Shown here: piece by piece, positions 33,920 to 41,209 of the stretch
How the letters are laid out: every line of letters starts with the position of its first letter
Position numbering within the stretch: position 1 is the first letter of the stretch
Assembly: GCF_947503125.1 (NCBI RefSeq)
Contig: NZ_CANNCR010000040.1
Span: 1-41,209, forward strand
Reading direction: 5' to 3'
Length of the DNA: 41,209 nucleotides
Origin: an uncultured Metabacillus sp.
GTDB taxonomy: Bacteria > Bacillota > Bacilli > Bacillales > Bacillaceae
Notes under the pieces: generated by a model
The model's input: the letters and a program-made list of their open reading frames with translations, nothing else
Databases searched by the model: none
Told to the model about the DNA's origin: nothing
Made by a program: the position numbers and the translations under genes

Positions 33920-34606
33920 CTAAAAAGTAAATTTTCCACCATGGTAACAATAGTAATGTTCGGCTTTAAGATTTTTAAGCTTTGCCAAAGACTGTTTTGC
34001 TTTCTCAAGATTTAAACAAAAGTGAGGGTTAGCAATAGCTAATTCATGATTCTCTTTAACTGCTGCATCACCTGTTATGATGCTTTTTAAACTAGGAAAA
34101 TATAAGGAGATATGCCCTGAAGTGTGGCCAGGTGTTGCTACTACTCTGCATTTGTTATTCAAAATCATATCTCCATCTTGTACCTTTCTATCAATTGGGA
34201 CATGCTTCAAACTTTTTAACTGCTGTATAAACCACGCTCCAAATTCTTGTTCTTCATCCGGCAAATTTTCTAGCATTTCTTCGGCTTGAACCAATCTCTC
34301 TGACTTCTTTTCACCACAAATGTATTTTGATTCTATTTCACTAGCTATAATGCTTATCCAGGGATACTTTTCTTTGAAATCATATAAAGAACCTATGTGA
34401 TCATCATCATAGTGAGTAATGATGATATTTTTTAGATTTTTCATTTCATATCCACTTTTAATAATTTCATTTTCAATTAACGTCAAAAAATTAGCATACC
34501 CTGTATCGACCAGGGTTAGTTCATTATTTAAGATAATTAAACTAGGATATATGGTATTTTTTTGTCCATTAAATTCAAATTCAATTGGTAGTTCTATTAT
34601 TTTCAT
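33920..34606 (-). CDS. MBL-fold metallo-hydrolase
   Basis: A 228-residue metallo-beta-lactamase-fold hydrolase. The metal signature THYDDDHIGS provides His, Asp and His ligands, followed by His in ATPGHTSGHISLYFP and Asp in ITGDAA, which complete a two-metal site. No signal peptide is seen, so it is cytosolic and probably not an antibiotic-cleaving secreted lactamase; many relatives are lactonases or thioester hydrolases. The start is the ATG at 34606 with GGAGG upstream. A longer frame to 34675 has no ribosome site. It follows the GyrI-like gene by 85 bases. Confidence 0.87.
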   Translation of the reverse strand: MKIIELPIEFEFNGQKNTIYPSLIILNNELTLVDTGYANFLTLIENEIIKSGYEMKNLKNIIITHYDDDHIGSLYDFKEKYPWISIIASEIESKYICGEKKSERLVQAEEMLENLPDEEQEFGAWFIQQLKSLKHVPIDRKVQDGDMILNNKCRVVATPGHTSGHISLYFPSLKSIITGDAAVKENHELAIANPHFCLNLEKAKQSLAKLKNLKAEHYYCYHGGKFTF

Positions 34607-34691
34607 CTTTCCTCCATACTCTCTTTCTCTCATTTCCCCACAAAAATGGCACGTTACGCCAGATTGATGAAACAAAAGGTACGCAATTTGT

Positions 34692-35177
34692 TTATTGATT
34701 TTTTATCGGTACATATAAATCAACCTTGCATTTCCCTTCTGGATCTTCAGCAGGATTATTCAAATTAAATTCAAGATTAAACCGGTCATAATCAGCTTCA
34801 TACTTGCTAGTTGCTAACCATTCTTCATACATATATTTATAAGCAAGATTCAATTTTTCCGGTGTATCATAAAATGAATACAAAGCATATTGCCCGCCAT
34901 CTAGCTTTCTAAATTGAATGCCATTATGAATATGTTTCTCCTTTTCAAAACCCTCTGGAATCGTAACACAGGCATCGTGACGACAATTTTCTCCATATAC
35001 ATCATCTGGGTTATCTAATGATATTCCGATAAAACTTTGTTTAGGTGGATAAAGTCCATTATTTACTGCCCAATTAACCAATCGTCCCCAATGATCTTCT
35101 GTTGATTTAAAATAACTTCCAAACCGTCTAACAAAAGCTACCTCTAATTCAGGCAATTCCTTTATGGCAATGTTCAT
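34692..35177 (-). CDS. GyrI-like small-molecule-binding protein
   Basis: A 161-residue stand-alone AraC effector-binding/GyrI-like domain. Features are IKELPELEVAFVRRFGSY at the N-terminus, WGRLVNWAVNNGLY, the metal-free pocket segment GISLDNPDDVYGENCRHDACVTIPEG and LDGGQYALYSFYDTPEKL. Such proteins bind drugs or, in SbmC/GyrI, protect DNA gyrase; some hydrolyse cyclopropane drugs. AGGAG lies eight bases before ATG 35177, which is preferred over an in-frame codon nine bases earlier. It lacks a DNA-binding domain, so it is a sequestering or enzymatic partner rather than a regulator. Confidence 0.82.
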   Translation of the reverse strand: MNIAIKELPELEVAFVRRFGSYFKSTEDHWGRLVNWAVNNGLYPPKQSFIGISLDNPDDVYGENCRHDACVTIPEGFEKEKHIHNGIQFRKLDGGQYALYSFYDTPEKLNLAYKYMYEEWLATSKYEADYDRFNLEFNLNNPAEDPEGKCKVDLYVPIKNQ

Positions 35178-35273
35178 TTTTATCATCTCCTAAAATGTAA
35201 ATAGTTTCCTTTAAGAGCATTCGCTATCCAACATAAAATTTCCTTTCATAAATCAAACTTCCTGTTTATTTGT

Positions 35274-35306
35274 CAAAAAAAAACAATGCCATTCTAATAG
35301 CATTGC
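35274..35306 (-). terminator. Terminator downstream of the catalase gene
   Basis: CAATGC pairs with GCATTG around a 10-base loop, and TTTTTTTTT follows on the minus strand. It is 135 bases past the catalase stop, so the catalase mRNA carries a long 3' tail unless an earlier weak GGGC/GCCC hairpin near 35385 acts first. Confidence 0.75.
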
Positions 35307-35440
35307 ACATGATCGCTTAACAAGTTATAAATCAAATTCTCAGCTAATAACACTTGTTTTACAAAAGTTTTTCCATATAAAAAGGGCTGCCCAGTCAGGT
35401 TATAATCACTAACCATCTAAGACAACCTATTACTTCTTCA

Positions 35441-37090
35441 TTAATAAGGATCAGCTTCGTGGCTTTTGTTCACAGCATCTCTTGTTGCTTCGTTCGCAGC
35501 TAATGATCCTTGACCATATTTCGATTGACCTGCTTCACGGCCTGGAACCTTGCTTTCTGTTTCCATTTCTTTCATTTCTTTCATTTTCATTTCTAGAGCT
35601 TCTTTTACACGACGGCCATAGTCTTCATCTGCTTGTGTGAAGTGCTCAATCATGGCATCCTGAATTCGTTTATTACATGCTGCAAGAGCTTCGGATAGGT
35701 TTTTGATCAATTCATCGCGCTCCCAATCTTCAAAGCTGCGGTATGTGTGACCCGCTTGTCCGTAGTTGTTAGGACGATCAATAGGCGCACTCATTGCTGC
35801 CGCATTATACGTTGGCTGATGCGGCGGATGATTTTCTTTACCTGCCTCCTCAAAGCCGCCGAGCATCGATGGTTCATAGTTAATATGCGGATTTTCTCCA
35901 GACTCTTTCGGATCACGTATATCCATTTGGCCGCGGTGCTGGTTCGTACGAACAGGAGCTTTCGGTGCATTCACAGGCAATTTCAAATAGTTCGCTCCTA
36001 CACGATAGCGCTGTGTATCGGAATATGAGAATGTACGGCCTTGCAGCATTTTATCGTCTGAAAAGTCCATTCCATCGACAAGAACCCCTGTACCAAAGGC
36101 TGCTTGCTCAATCTCTGCATGAAAATCCACTGGATTGCGATCTAGAACCATCCGACCAACCGGCAACCATGGAAACTTTTCCTCCGGCCAAAGCTTCGTA
36201 TCATCGAGCGGATCAAAATCAAGTTCCGGATGGTAATCATCCTCCATAATCTGGACAAAAAGCTCCCATTCCGGATAATCTCCACGCTCAATCGCTTCAT
36301 ATAAATCTTGCGTCGCATGACCTACGTTCTTCGCTTGAATTTCGTTTGCCTCTTCTTGTGTTAAATTACGGATCCCTTGCTTCGGCTCCCAGTGATACTT
36401 TACAAGCACAGCCTCACCTTTGTCATTTACCCATTTATAGGTATTTACCCCAGACCCCTGCATATGGCGGTATGTAGCGGGAATCCCCCATGGAGAGAAT
36501 AGGAATGTAATCATATGCGTTGCTTCAGGTGTACGTGAAACGAAGTCAAACATGCGCTCAGGATTTGGCACGTTCGAAGCAGGATCTGCTTTAAATGCGT
36601 GAATCATATCAGGGAACTTCATTGCATCACGGATAAAGAAGATTTTCAGGTTGTTCCCAACCAAATCCCAGTTGCCATCTTCGGTATACATTTTTACTGC
36701 AAAGCCGCGTGGGTCTCGTGCGGTTTCCGGCGAATCCTTCGCTCCTGCCACTGTAGAGAAGCGAACCATTAACGGTGTTCTCTTCCCTGCACCGGAAAAT
36801 ACCTTCGCGCGAGTATACTTTTCTACCGGTTCGTCTCCAACTTTTCCGTAAGTTTCAAAGTAGCCAAAGGCTCCAGTTCCTCGGGCATGCACCACACGCT
36901 CCGGCACCTCTTCTCGATCAAAGTGGGAAATTTTCTCAATGAAATGGTAATTCTCTAGAGTTGCGGGGCCACGATTGCCAATTGTACGGATATTTTGGTT
37001 ATCCCTTACAGGATGTCCCTGGCGTGTTGTCAGCGTCTCACGTTTCACATCTTCTCCGTTTGAAGCATTCAACTCTTTATTTTCTGCCAA
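35441..37090 (-). CDS. katX: Catalase, KatX-type
   Basis: A 549-residue haem catalase that breaks hydrogen peroxide into water and oxygen. Distal His68 lies in [15 protein letters not shown], the distal Asn in [12 protein letters not shown] (146-147), and the proximal haem Tyr in [15 protein letters not shown]-terminal [23 protein letters not shown] and overall length agree with B. subtilis KatX, the forespore catalase that protects germinating spores, better than with the shorter vegetative KatA. The C-terminus has a Met/Glu/Lys-rich helical tail of about 80 residues. The start is a TTG with GGAGGG seven bases upstream. A sigma-F-type promoter lies 32 bases upstream, in line with KatX. Confidence 0.9.
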   Translation of the reverse strand: MAENKELNASNGEDVKRETLTTRQGHPVRDNQNIRTIGNRGPATLENYHFIEKISHFDREEVPERVVHARGTGAFGYFETYGKVGDEPVEKYTRAKVFSGAGKRTPLMVRFSTVAGAKDSPETARDPRGFAVKMYTEDGNWDLVGNNLKIFFIRDAMKFPDMIHAFKADPASNVPNPERMFDFVSRTPEATHMITFLFSPWGIPATYRHMQGSGVNTYKWVNDKGEAVLVKYHWEPKQGIRNLTQEEANEIQAKNVGHATQDLYEAIERGDYPEWELFVQIMEDDYHPELDFDPLDDTKLWPEEKFPWLPVGRMVLDRNPVDFHAEIEQAAFGTGVLVDGMDFSDDKMLQGRTFSYSDTQRYRVGANYLKLPVNAPKAPVRTNQHRGQMDIRDPKESGENPHINYEPSMLGGFEEAGKENHPPHQPTYNAAAMSAPIDRPNNYGQAGHTYRSFEDWERDELIKNLSEALAACNKRIQDAMIEHFTQADEDYGRRVKEALEMKMKEMKEMETESKVPGREAGQSKYGQGSLAANEATRDAVNKSHEADPY

Positions 37091-37121
37091 AATGAAACCC
37101 TCCTCAAAAATAATTACTCAT

Positions 37122-37151
37122 TTATCTTTCCACTAAATAGAAAATTTATAC
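37122..37151 (-). promoter_or_regulatory. Sigma-F-type promoter for the catalase gene
   Basis: On the minus strand GTATA (37147-37151), a 15-base spacer and GGAAAGATAA (37122-37131) match the sigma-F pattern GYATA-N15/16-GGnnAnAnTR except one base in the -10. It lies 32 bases before the TTG start. Forespore expression is known for katX in B. subtilis. A sigma-B site was not found. Confidence 0.6.
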
Positions 37152-37164
37152 AGAAATAAGTTCA

Positions 37165-37374
37165 TTGTATAAAGAAAAGGGATCCTTCCTTAATGAAGAA
37201 TCGCACATAATTGATGAACAGCCAATAACTGTTCATTTTGATAAAGATATTTACTTTCGTTCTTCATTAACCTTAAAAGCCTTGGGTATATATGTAGCTA
37301 TCACCTATTTTTCAAATAATGATACTCAAAAGAACACCCATCTTTATCAAGAAATAAGCCTATTTATAAAATAA
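37165..37374 (+). CDS. Possible small protein or remnant, 69 residues
   Basis: A frame from a TTG at 37165 without a convincing ribosome site. The translation looks protein-like: HFDKDIYFRSSLTLKALGIY then VAITYFSNNDTQKN, an amphipathic segment reminiscent of winged-helix N-termini. No family is recognised, and it ends just before the convergent GNAT gene. It may be a fragment of a larger regulator. Low confidence that it is expressed. Confidence 0.3.
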   Translation: MYKEKGSFLNEESHIIDEQPITVHFDKDIYFRSSLTLKALGIYVAITYFSNNDTQKNTHLYQEISLFIK

Positions 37375-37386
37375 GCAGCTTTTTAA

Positions 37387-37860
37387 TTAAACCAACTGTT
37401 TCACAAATAGGACTCTATCTTGATTTGGTCCATCATAGTCAGTAAAGACAGAAACACCATTAATTGTTTTATCTCCTTTTTCAATCTCAAACCCCATTTT
37501 GGTATGATACGCTATCGAAGCTTTGTTAACAGGAGACGTTACACAGCGGACAATGTTCCGGTCATTTTGTTTCACTTTATTAAAAAATTCGTTGTATAAT
37601 GTTTTTCCCATATTATGTTTTCTGTAATCAGGATGAACTCCTATAAAGTGAATATATGCCTCATTAGGATGTGATTGAGATAGAAAGCCTATCAGAAAAC
37701 CTATTATTTCCCCTTCCTTTTCAGCAACGAAACTTGTGTTTGTAAAATGATCAAAGAATAATTTCGATAGCTTATCAGACATTTGTCTTCCGCCCCACCA
37801 CTCATTTATTAGAGGTGATATGGCATAGTAGTCTGATCCTTTTACTAAACGAATTTTCAT
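37387..37860 (-). CDS. GNAT family N-acetyltransferase
   Basis: A 157-residue GNAT-fold acetyltransferase. The acetyl-CoA-binding motif A is [23 protein letters not shown] at about residues 70-92, with the pyrophosphate loop R-K-H-N-M-G-K, and motif B is [12 protein letters not shown]. The preceding strand [11 protein letters not shown] and late VLFVKQL complete the fold. Substrate is unknown; amines, antibiotics and peptides are all possible. AGAGGGGA lies before the ATG. It is 23 bases downstream of the GrpB-like frame, possibly in one transcript. Confidence 0.87.
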   Translation of the reverse strand: MKIRLVKGSDYYAISPLINEWWGGRQMSDKLSKLFFDHFTNTSFVAEKEGEIIGFLIGFLSQSHPNEAYIHFIGVHPDYRKHNMGKTLYNEFFNKVKQNDRNIVRCVTSPVNKASIAYHTKMGFEIEKGDKTINGVSVFTDYDGPNQDRVLFVKQLV

Positions 37861-37883
37861 TATTAGTCCCCTCTAGTTTAAAA

Positions 37884-38405
37884 CTAATTATTAAAGAAAC
37901 TCCATTTAAGAGATTTTTCAACAAGCTCATTTACAAAAGCTTCTTTCTCCTTTTGGTACCGATGCGTATCAATTGGAAACTGTTTTGCTAATACAAGTTT
38001 TAATTCACCATATTTTTTTGCTTCTTCTGGATTGTTTAACAAGTAATTTTTAAAACTTAAATGTTTTTCGATATTCTCGTTACCAACTTCATAGATATGT
38101 ACATGGTGGGTTCTTTTCTCTTTGCCTTTAGGAAAGTATCTTCTGCCAGATATTCCGTTTTCGCCTCTTGGTTCATATCCTAAAGACCTCATTTTTTCAT
38201 TGTATAAATCAACATGTTCAATATTTCTAACTACTACTAAAATATCTATTATTGGTTTTGCATACCCTATTGATTTTACAGAGGTACTTCCAATATGAAA
38301 AATATCAACCAATTCATCTCTAAATAGTTCCTTAAGGATCCTCTCTTCACTAGCGTATAATTCGGCCCATTCTTTTGACCAGGGAACAATTTCAGTTTTT
38401 CTAAA
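37884..38405 (-). pseudogene. GrpB family (nucleotidyltransferase-like) gene lacking a start codon
   Basis: The GrpB/UPF0157 fold is clear: VDIFHIGSTSVKSIGYAKPIIDILVVV holds the GSTSV and paired Asp-region signature, followed by RTHHVHIYEVG. The frame remains open upstream and encodes RKTEIVPWSKEWAELYASE, the normal N-terminus of this family. The codon where ATG should be, eight bases after AAAGGAG, is TTT (38403-38405), and the preceding codon is a stop. Translation could only start at a TTG (38312), which would remove about 30 residues. I take it as inactivated or dependent on a rare start. The family's activity is not established. Confidence 0.7.
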
Positions 38406-38433
38406 CTAACCAACTCCTTTTTTACTTAATTGT

Positions 38434-38465
38434 AAAATAAAGACGCGTTAGTAGTTAAACGCGTC
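38434..38465 (-). terminator. Terminator of the MOSC gene
   Basis: GACGCGTT pairs perfectly with AACGCGTC around an 8-base loop and is followed by TTTATTTTAC on the minus strand. The gene's stop codon overlaps the base of the stem. Confidence 0.85.
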
Positions 38466-39192
38466 ATCTTAGCAAAACCACTTCATCACCCAAATGAATT
38501 TGACCGGTCTTTATAACAGAAGCATAAACGCCAAAATGATTTTTTCTTTCCTTTACAATTGTTTTAAGCAAAGAGGCATCTCGGTCTGCATTTTCAGGAT
38601 CCACGGTAATAATCATGCATCTTTCACAATGCCTTTTTAATTGGATTTCTACTTCACTTCCAATTTTGAGATGTCTTCCGAACCATTCTTCTTCTATAAA
38701 CGGAATTTTTTCCTGTAACGATATGAGTAAATTAGGCCGGAACCGTCTATAATCGACATCTGTTTTTCCCCATATATCCTTTAATTTCATTAATGAGGCA
38801 TCTGTTACAAGTTGAATATGTTCTTCTTCAATTGCCCCTAAAGGTACACGGGCAGGTGTATAGGTAATCGGCGAAATGGTTCGTTTCGATTTCCTTGCGA
38901 TTTCTTCAAGGAGTTCTTCATCTTCCCAATTCATAGCCTTACCCTCTGGCGTTATGACTTCTACCTTAGGGTATTGTTCCATTGATTCTTCTCCTGCAAA
39001 CCTTGCTTTATATGTAACCATCTCTGGGAATTGAGTGATCGTTAAAAACTTTCCCTTTCTCGTATCATCTAGAAAAGCATGGCTGCGGTCCCCGTATAAA
39101 CCATATTCCATTATGTTTGTTTTTTTCACACTCTCCCCGGAAAATGACTTCACAGGATGGCGAACAATTTCCTTAATATGACCGATTAACAT
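38464..39192 (-). CDS. MOSC domain protein
   Basis: A 242-residue protein with an N-terminal beta-barrel (IKEIVRHPVKSFSGESVKKT, YGDRSHAFLDD) and C-terminal MOSC domain (about 110-240). The MOSC domain carries the conserved Cys pair region RHCERCMIITVDPENADRD. MOSC proteins handle the molybdenum cofactor or its sulfur; stand-alone bacterial ones such as YcbX/YiiM reduce N-hydroxylated compounds. The start is the ATG at 39192 with AAGGAG upstream; an in-frame ATG at 39246 has none. No molybdenum cofactor genes lie nearby. Confidence 0.85.
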   Translation of the reverse strand: MLIGHIKEIVRHPVKSFSGESVKKTNIMEYGLYGDRSHAFLDDTRKGKFLTITQFPEMVTYKARFAGEESMEQYPKVEVITPEGKAMNWEDEELLEEIARKSKRTISPITYTPARVPLGAIEEEHIQLVTDASLMKLKDIWGKTDVDYRRFRPNLLISLQEKIPFIEEEWFGRHLKIGSEVEIQLKRHCERCMIITVDPENADRDASLLKTIVKERKNHFGVYASVIKTGQIHLGDEVVLLR

Positions 39193-39306
39193 GTGACTCA
39201 CTCCTTCTATTAAATTTTCCTGCTTCACCAATATGTTGATCATCAAATAGTACGCCGAAGATCGTTATTGAACTAAAGGTGAACCCGTTCATTGAATAAG
39301 TACCAT

Positions 39307-39489
39307 TTACATTTCCCACTTAAGCTGTCTACCTCCAATAATATGGTAATGTAAATGATAAACCTCTTGTTGTCCGTGAGTTCCTGTATTAGTTATGACT
39401 CTAAAACCCGTTTTATCTACACCAAGCTTTTTTGCTACTTTTTGAATTCCCATATGTATCTTTAGTATTACATTTTCATCTTTTTCTTG
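39307..39489 (-). pseudogene. C-terminal remnant of a HIT family protein
   Basis: The minus-strand frame reads EKDENVILKIHMGIQKVAKK, LGVDKTGFRVITNTGTHGQQ and EVYHLHYHIIGGRQLKW before stopping. The His triad H-L-H-Y-H of HIT/Hint nucleotide hydrolases is intact, but the first half of the usual protein of about 110-140 residues is missing. The frame closes upstream at a stop at 39490, where it runs into an IS-like end. There is no start with a ribosome site; an internal ATG at 39453 is not credible. Probably truncated by element insertion or deletion. Confidence 0.7.
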
Positions 39490-39521
39490 TTAGTTGTGTC
39501 TAACAATTGGGGTGCAGTTCA
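39487..39521. mobile_element. Possible end of an IS3-family element (remnant)
   Basis: TTGTTAG-TTGTGT-CTAACAA (39487-39506) forms a perfect 7-base hairpin and is followed by GGGGTGCAGTTCA (39509-39521). Read on the minus strand this gives TGAACTGCACCCC and TTGTTAGACAC, which I recall as terminal sequence of IS150-group elements in Firmicutes. It abuts the truncated HIT gene. No transposase is present, so only an end survives. Confidence 0.4.
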
Positions 39522-39599
39522 ACTTGGAAGATCCTTTAGTTACTTGTTCTATTTAAACGGTCGTATTTCTCCCATTATTTCAACAATAAGATTTTGTTT

Positions 39600-39881
39600 C
39601 TATTTTAGGTTTACCATTTTATTTCGAAAATGCTGAATGGTTAAAGCTACATCATGCAAGGTATATGGGACATTTTTAAAGTAAATACCCTCACTTTTTA
39701 TCCATTCAACTGCGATATCTAATGCTTCTACATCTTCATTTAAGTATTTTTCTTTTGACAAAAGAAACTGCTTAATGGATATCAATATTTTCTCGTAAAT
39801 TGCTTTATCAATATTCGAAAAAGGTTTTGTTACTAAAGACTTTCTAAAGTGATTGAGAGCGTATAATTTCTTATATACTTG
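39600..39881 (-). pseudogene. Unrecognised decayed reading frame
   Basis: The frame is open from 39881 to a TAA at 39600 and encodes about 93 residues, including YALNHFRKSLVTKPF, KAIYEKILISIKQFLLSKEK, LDIAVEWIKSEG and LTIQHFRNKMVNLK. It contains no ATG or GTG, and only a TTG at 39785 without a ribosome site. The helical, charged composition looks like a real protein, but I cannot name the family. It is either a start-less remnant or translated from a rare codon. Confidence 0.35.
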
Positions 39882-39914
39882 TTATTGATAAACATGCAAA
39901 AGAAAAAGCATGTT

Positions 39915-39953
39915 TTGAAAAAAAGATTGATCATTTCTGTGATCTTTTTTCAA
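39915..39953 (-). terminator. Terminator of the DinB-family gene
   Basis: TTGAAAAAAAGAT-TGATCA pairs with TGTGATCTTTTTTCAA, with small bulges. T-runs occur on both strands. It lies about 35 bases past the DinB stop. Confidence 0.8.
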
Positions 39954-39987
39954 TAAAAGCTCCCTATTGCGGAAGACTTCTTTATTT

Positions 39988-40491
39988 TTATTTAGCGAAT
40001 TCCTTTTCAGGCAACCCCAATATGTCTGTATTTTTAGGTATATGACCAAGTAGACGTAGCATTGCGACAATTTGTCCTTTATGATGTGATTCATGAGTAA
40101 TTGAATGGATTAGTAATTGATGTGGCGTTTTTCTTACAAACCCACCGCCCGCTTTCCAAGAAGGCTCTTTTTCGATAAACTCATCAAATTTGTTTTTGAA
40201 ATGTTCAAATACACTCTCTACATATACATCAGCTTGTTGAAAATAGCGTTGAATATCATCTATCTTCATATTATTAATTACTTCCTTCGTAAATAATGGT
40301 GATGATGTTTCTGAAAGTACAAAAGAACCTAGCCAAGCATGATAGCAACCTGCCAGATGAACTAAAGAATCTCTAATACTCTGAAAACCAAATTCTAACT
40401 CTTTAGTAAAGTCATCTTCATTTAATTCTCTACACTGGTCTAATAAAATCTGACGTGTTTGTTTTACCCATTCATATTCTAGCTTTTCCAT
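39988..40491 (-). CDS. DinB family (YfiT-like) metal-dependent protein
   Basis: A 167-residue four-helix-bundle protein of the DinB superfamily. The three metal-binding histidines fit the usual pattern: His in LVHLAGCYHAWLG, then the HxxxH pair in HSITHESHHKGQI near residues 131-143. Members include thiol transferases using bacillithiol or mycothiol, and the DNA-damage-inducible DinB of B. subtilis, whose function is unknown. GGGAGG lies six bases before the ATG. It is monocistronic. With FosB, another thiol-transferase family, also in the window, a bacillithiol-linked detoxification role is possible but inferred. Confidence 0.85.
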   Translation of the reverse strand: MEKLEYEWVKQTRQILLDQCRELNEDDFTKELEFGFQSIRDSLVHLAGCYHAWLGSFVLSETSSPLFTKEVINNMKIDDIQRYFQQADVYVESVFEHFKNKFDEFIEKEPSWKAGGGFVRKTPHQLLIHSITHESHHKGQIVAMLRLLGHIPKNTDILGLPEKEFAK

Positions 40492-40852
40492 AGCATCCTC
40501 CCATCCCTTAGTTATAAAGGAAAATTTTTCTTTTTACTATACACCACTTTACATTATCATTACACCTAATTTGTTTTTTATTGAGCTACCCTAAAGGTAA
40601 TTAATACGCCTTCAAAAAACCTTTCTACTTTAGCAATATATTTTTCATCCATTATGCTACAATCTGGCGCAATTGTTGAAAGAAATCTATGATAAAACTA
40701 GTTCACATACGATGTTATCGGCAATGAAAAGGATTAGGAATTTTTGGATATTACCTCTTATTGAAGTCATAAGAATCAAAAAACAGTCTTTTAGAATAAA
40801 AGATGATTTTTATGTGCAAAACATAAAAGAATATAATTATAGGAGGATTAGA

Positions 40853-41092
40853 ATGAATCACGAACTGGATTATGATCGTGACTATGACAGCGAAGATGAA
40901 TTATCTAAAAAGTCACTAAAACAAAACTTACAAATGTCGTTAGAAAGAGAGAATGAAATGATGAAAACATACTTAATTATGGCTGAACGTATACATGACA
41001 ATGAAGAACTACAAAACCGACTGCGTAATTTTGCCGAGGGTAATGCTAAACGTTCTCGACAATTGATGGATGAAATAAAAAATAATGTATAG
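40853..41092 (+). CDS. Small conserved hydrophilic protein, 79 residues
   Basis: The ATG at 40853 follows AGGAGG by six bases; an upstream in-frame extension to 40673 has no ribosome site and poor composition. The N-terminus is acidic (DYDRDYDSEDE). The remainder is a long charged helix, KTYLIMAERIHDNEELQNRL then NFAEGNAKRSRQLMDE, typical of a coiled-coil or helical-hairpin protein. I recognise similar short proteins in Bacillus without assigned function. The upstream 40500-40672 contains no supported gene. Confidence 0.65.
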   Translation: MNHELDYDRDYDSEDELSKKSLKQNLQMSLERENEMMKTYLIMAERIHDNEELQNRLRNFAEGNAKRSRQLMDEIKNNV

Positions 41093-41141
41093 GCTATTTA
41101 TTCTTGATTAACAGTATGAAGCATTATCTGCATGAACAAAA

Positions 41142-41209
41142 GCGCAAGCGCCTTGGTCATCGCCGTACAAACTGGAGGAGCATCGACTGAGATAAAGGAA
41201 ACACGGTAA
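41142..41209. repeat. Dispersed repeat, second copy cut by the window end
   Basis: Bases 41142-41207 are identical to 17566-17631 over 66 positions, in the same orientation. The last two bases already differ. The remainder lies beyond the window or this copy is truncated here. Confidence 0.85.

Noticed and set aside
35747-36249. Plus-strand frames inside the catalase gene
   Set aside because: They are antisense to a highly conserved protein, have no ribosome sites and read as reverse-complement nonsense.
40560-40690. Sequence like GGCGCAATTGTTGAA as a dispersed element end
   Set aside because: It vaguely recalls repeated Bacillus sequences, but no inverted partner or second copy is present in this window.
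1-41209. CRISPR arrays, tRNA or rRNA genes, prophage or integrase genes
   Set aside because: No regularly spaced repeats, cloverleaf sequences, conserved rRNA segments or phage/integrase domains were found on either strand.

Overview
This is low-GC Firmicute DNA, almost certainly from a member of the Bacillaceae. Genes carry strong GGAGG-type ribosome binding sites. TTG and GTG starts are common, and Rho-independent terminators punctuate most units. Many products match Bacillus families: MalK/MalR/MaeN, thioredoxin-dependent ArsC, FosB, a KatX-type catalase, a YpzJ-like zinc ribbon and a YhcV-like CBS protein. A sigma-B-type promoter precedes the CBS gene and a sigma-F-type promoter precedes the catalase, which suits an endospore former. 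No rRNA, tRNA, CRISPR array, prophage or complete insertion sequence was found.

Layout. 0-3.9 kb (+): a three-gene cluster encoding a VTC-domain (polyphosphate-polymerase-like) protein, a DUF4956 membrane protein and a large Cthe_2159-type surface lipoprotein. 3.9-9.5 kb (-): an HD-GYP phosphodiesterase, a MITE-like hairpin element, SelO, an amino-acid permease, a short YitT-family protein and an unannotated 37-residue membrane peptide. 9.5-14.6 kb (-): a malate module (sensor kinase MalK, regulator MalR, malate transporter MaeN, malic enzyme) with three 21-bp-phased repeats upstream of maeN that look like the MalR operator. 14.8-18.3 kb (-): a frameshifted ATP-grasp gene, an M20 peptidase, a 145-bp dispersed repeat and the C-terminal stub of a channel-like protein. 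18.3-19.2 kb (+): a CBS-domain protein and a thiamine-binding-fold protein behind the sigma-B-type promoter. 19.3-21.5 kb (-): the arsenic operon arsR-arsB-arsC. 21.7-24.2 kb: two SDR dehydrogenases and a divergent TetR regulator with a 23-bp palindromic operator.

24.3-41.2 kb is an accessory stretch of small single-gene units. It holds three Nudix hydrolases, FosB, an S66 peptidase, a DedA protein, an MBL-fold hydrolase, a GyrI-like protein, the catalase, and GNAT, MOSC and DinB proteins. It also holds most of the decayed genes: a P-loop kinase remnant, a methyltransferase with a one-base frameshift, a GrpB gene with no start codon, and a HIT-protein remnant next to what looks like an IS3-family end.

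The most unusual item is at about 24.9-25.3 kb. The signal peptide of a DUF2690 (YjfA-like) secreted protein is on the + strand, while its mature domain is on the - strand immediately downstream. A segment of about 260-290 bp appears to have been flipped inside one gene, with the palindrome AGGCCT at or near both junctions. It could be a phase switch, a one-off rearrangement or an assembly error.
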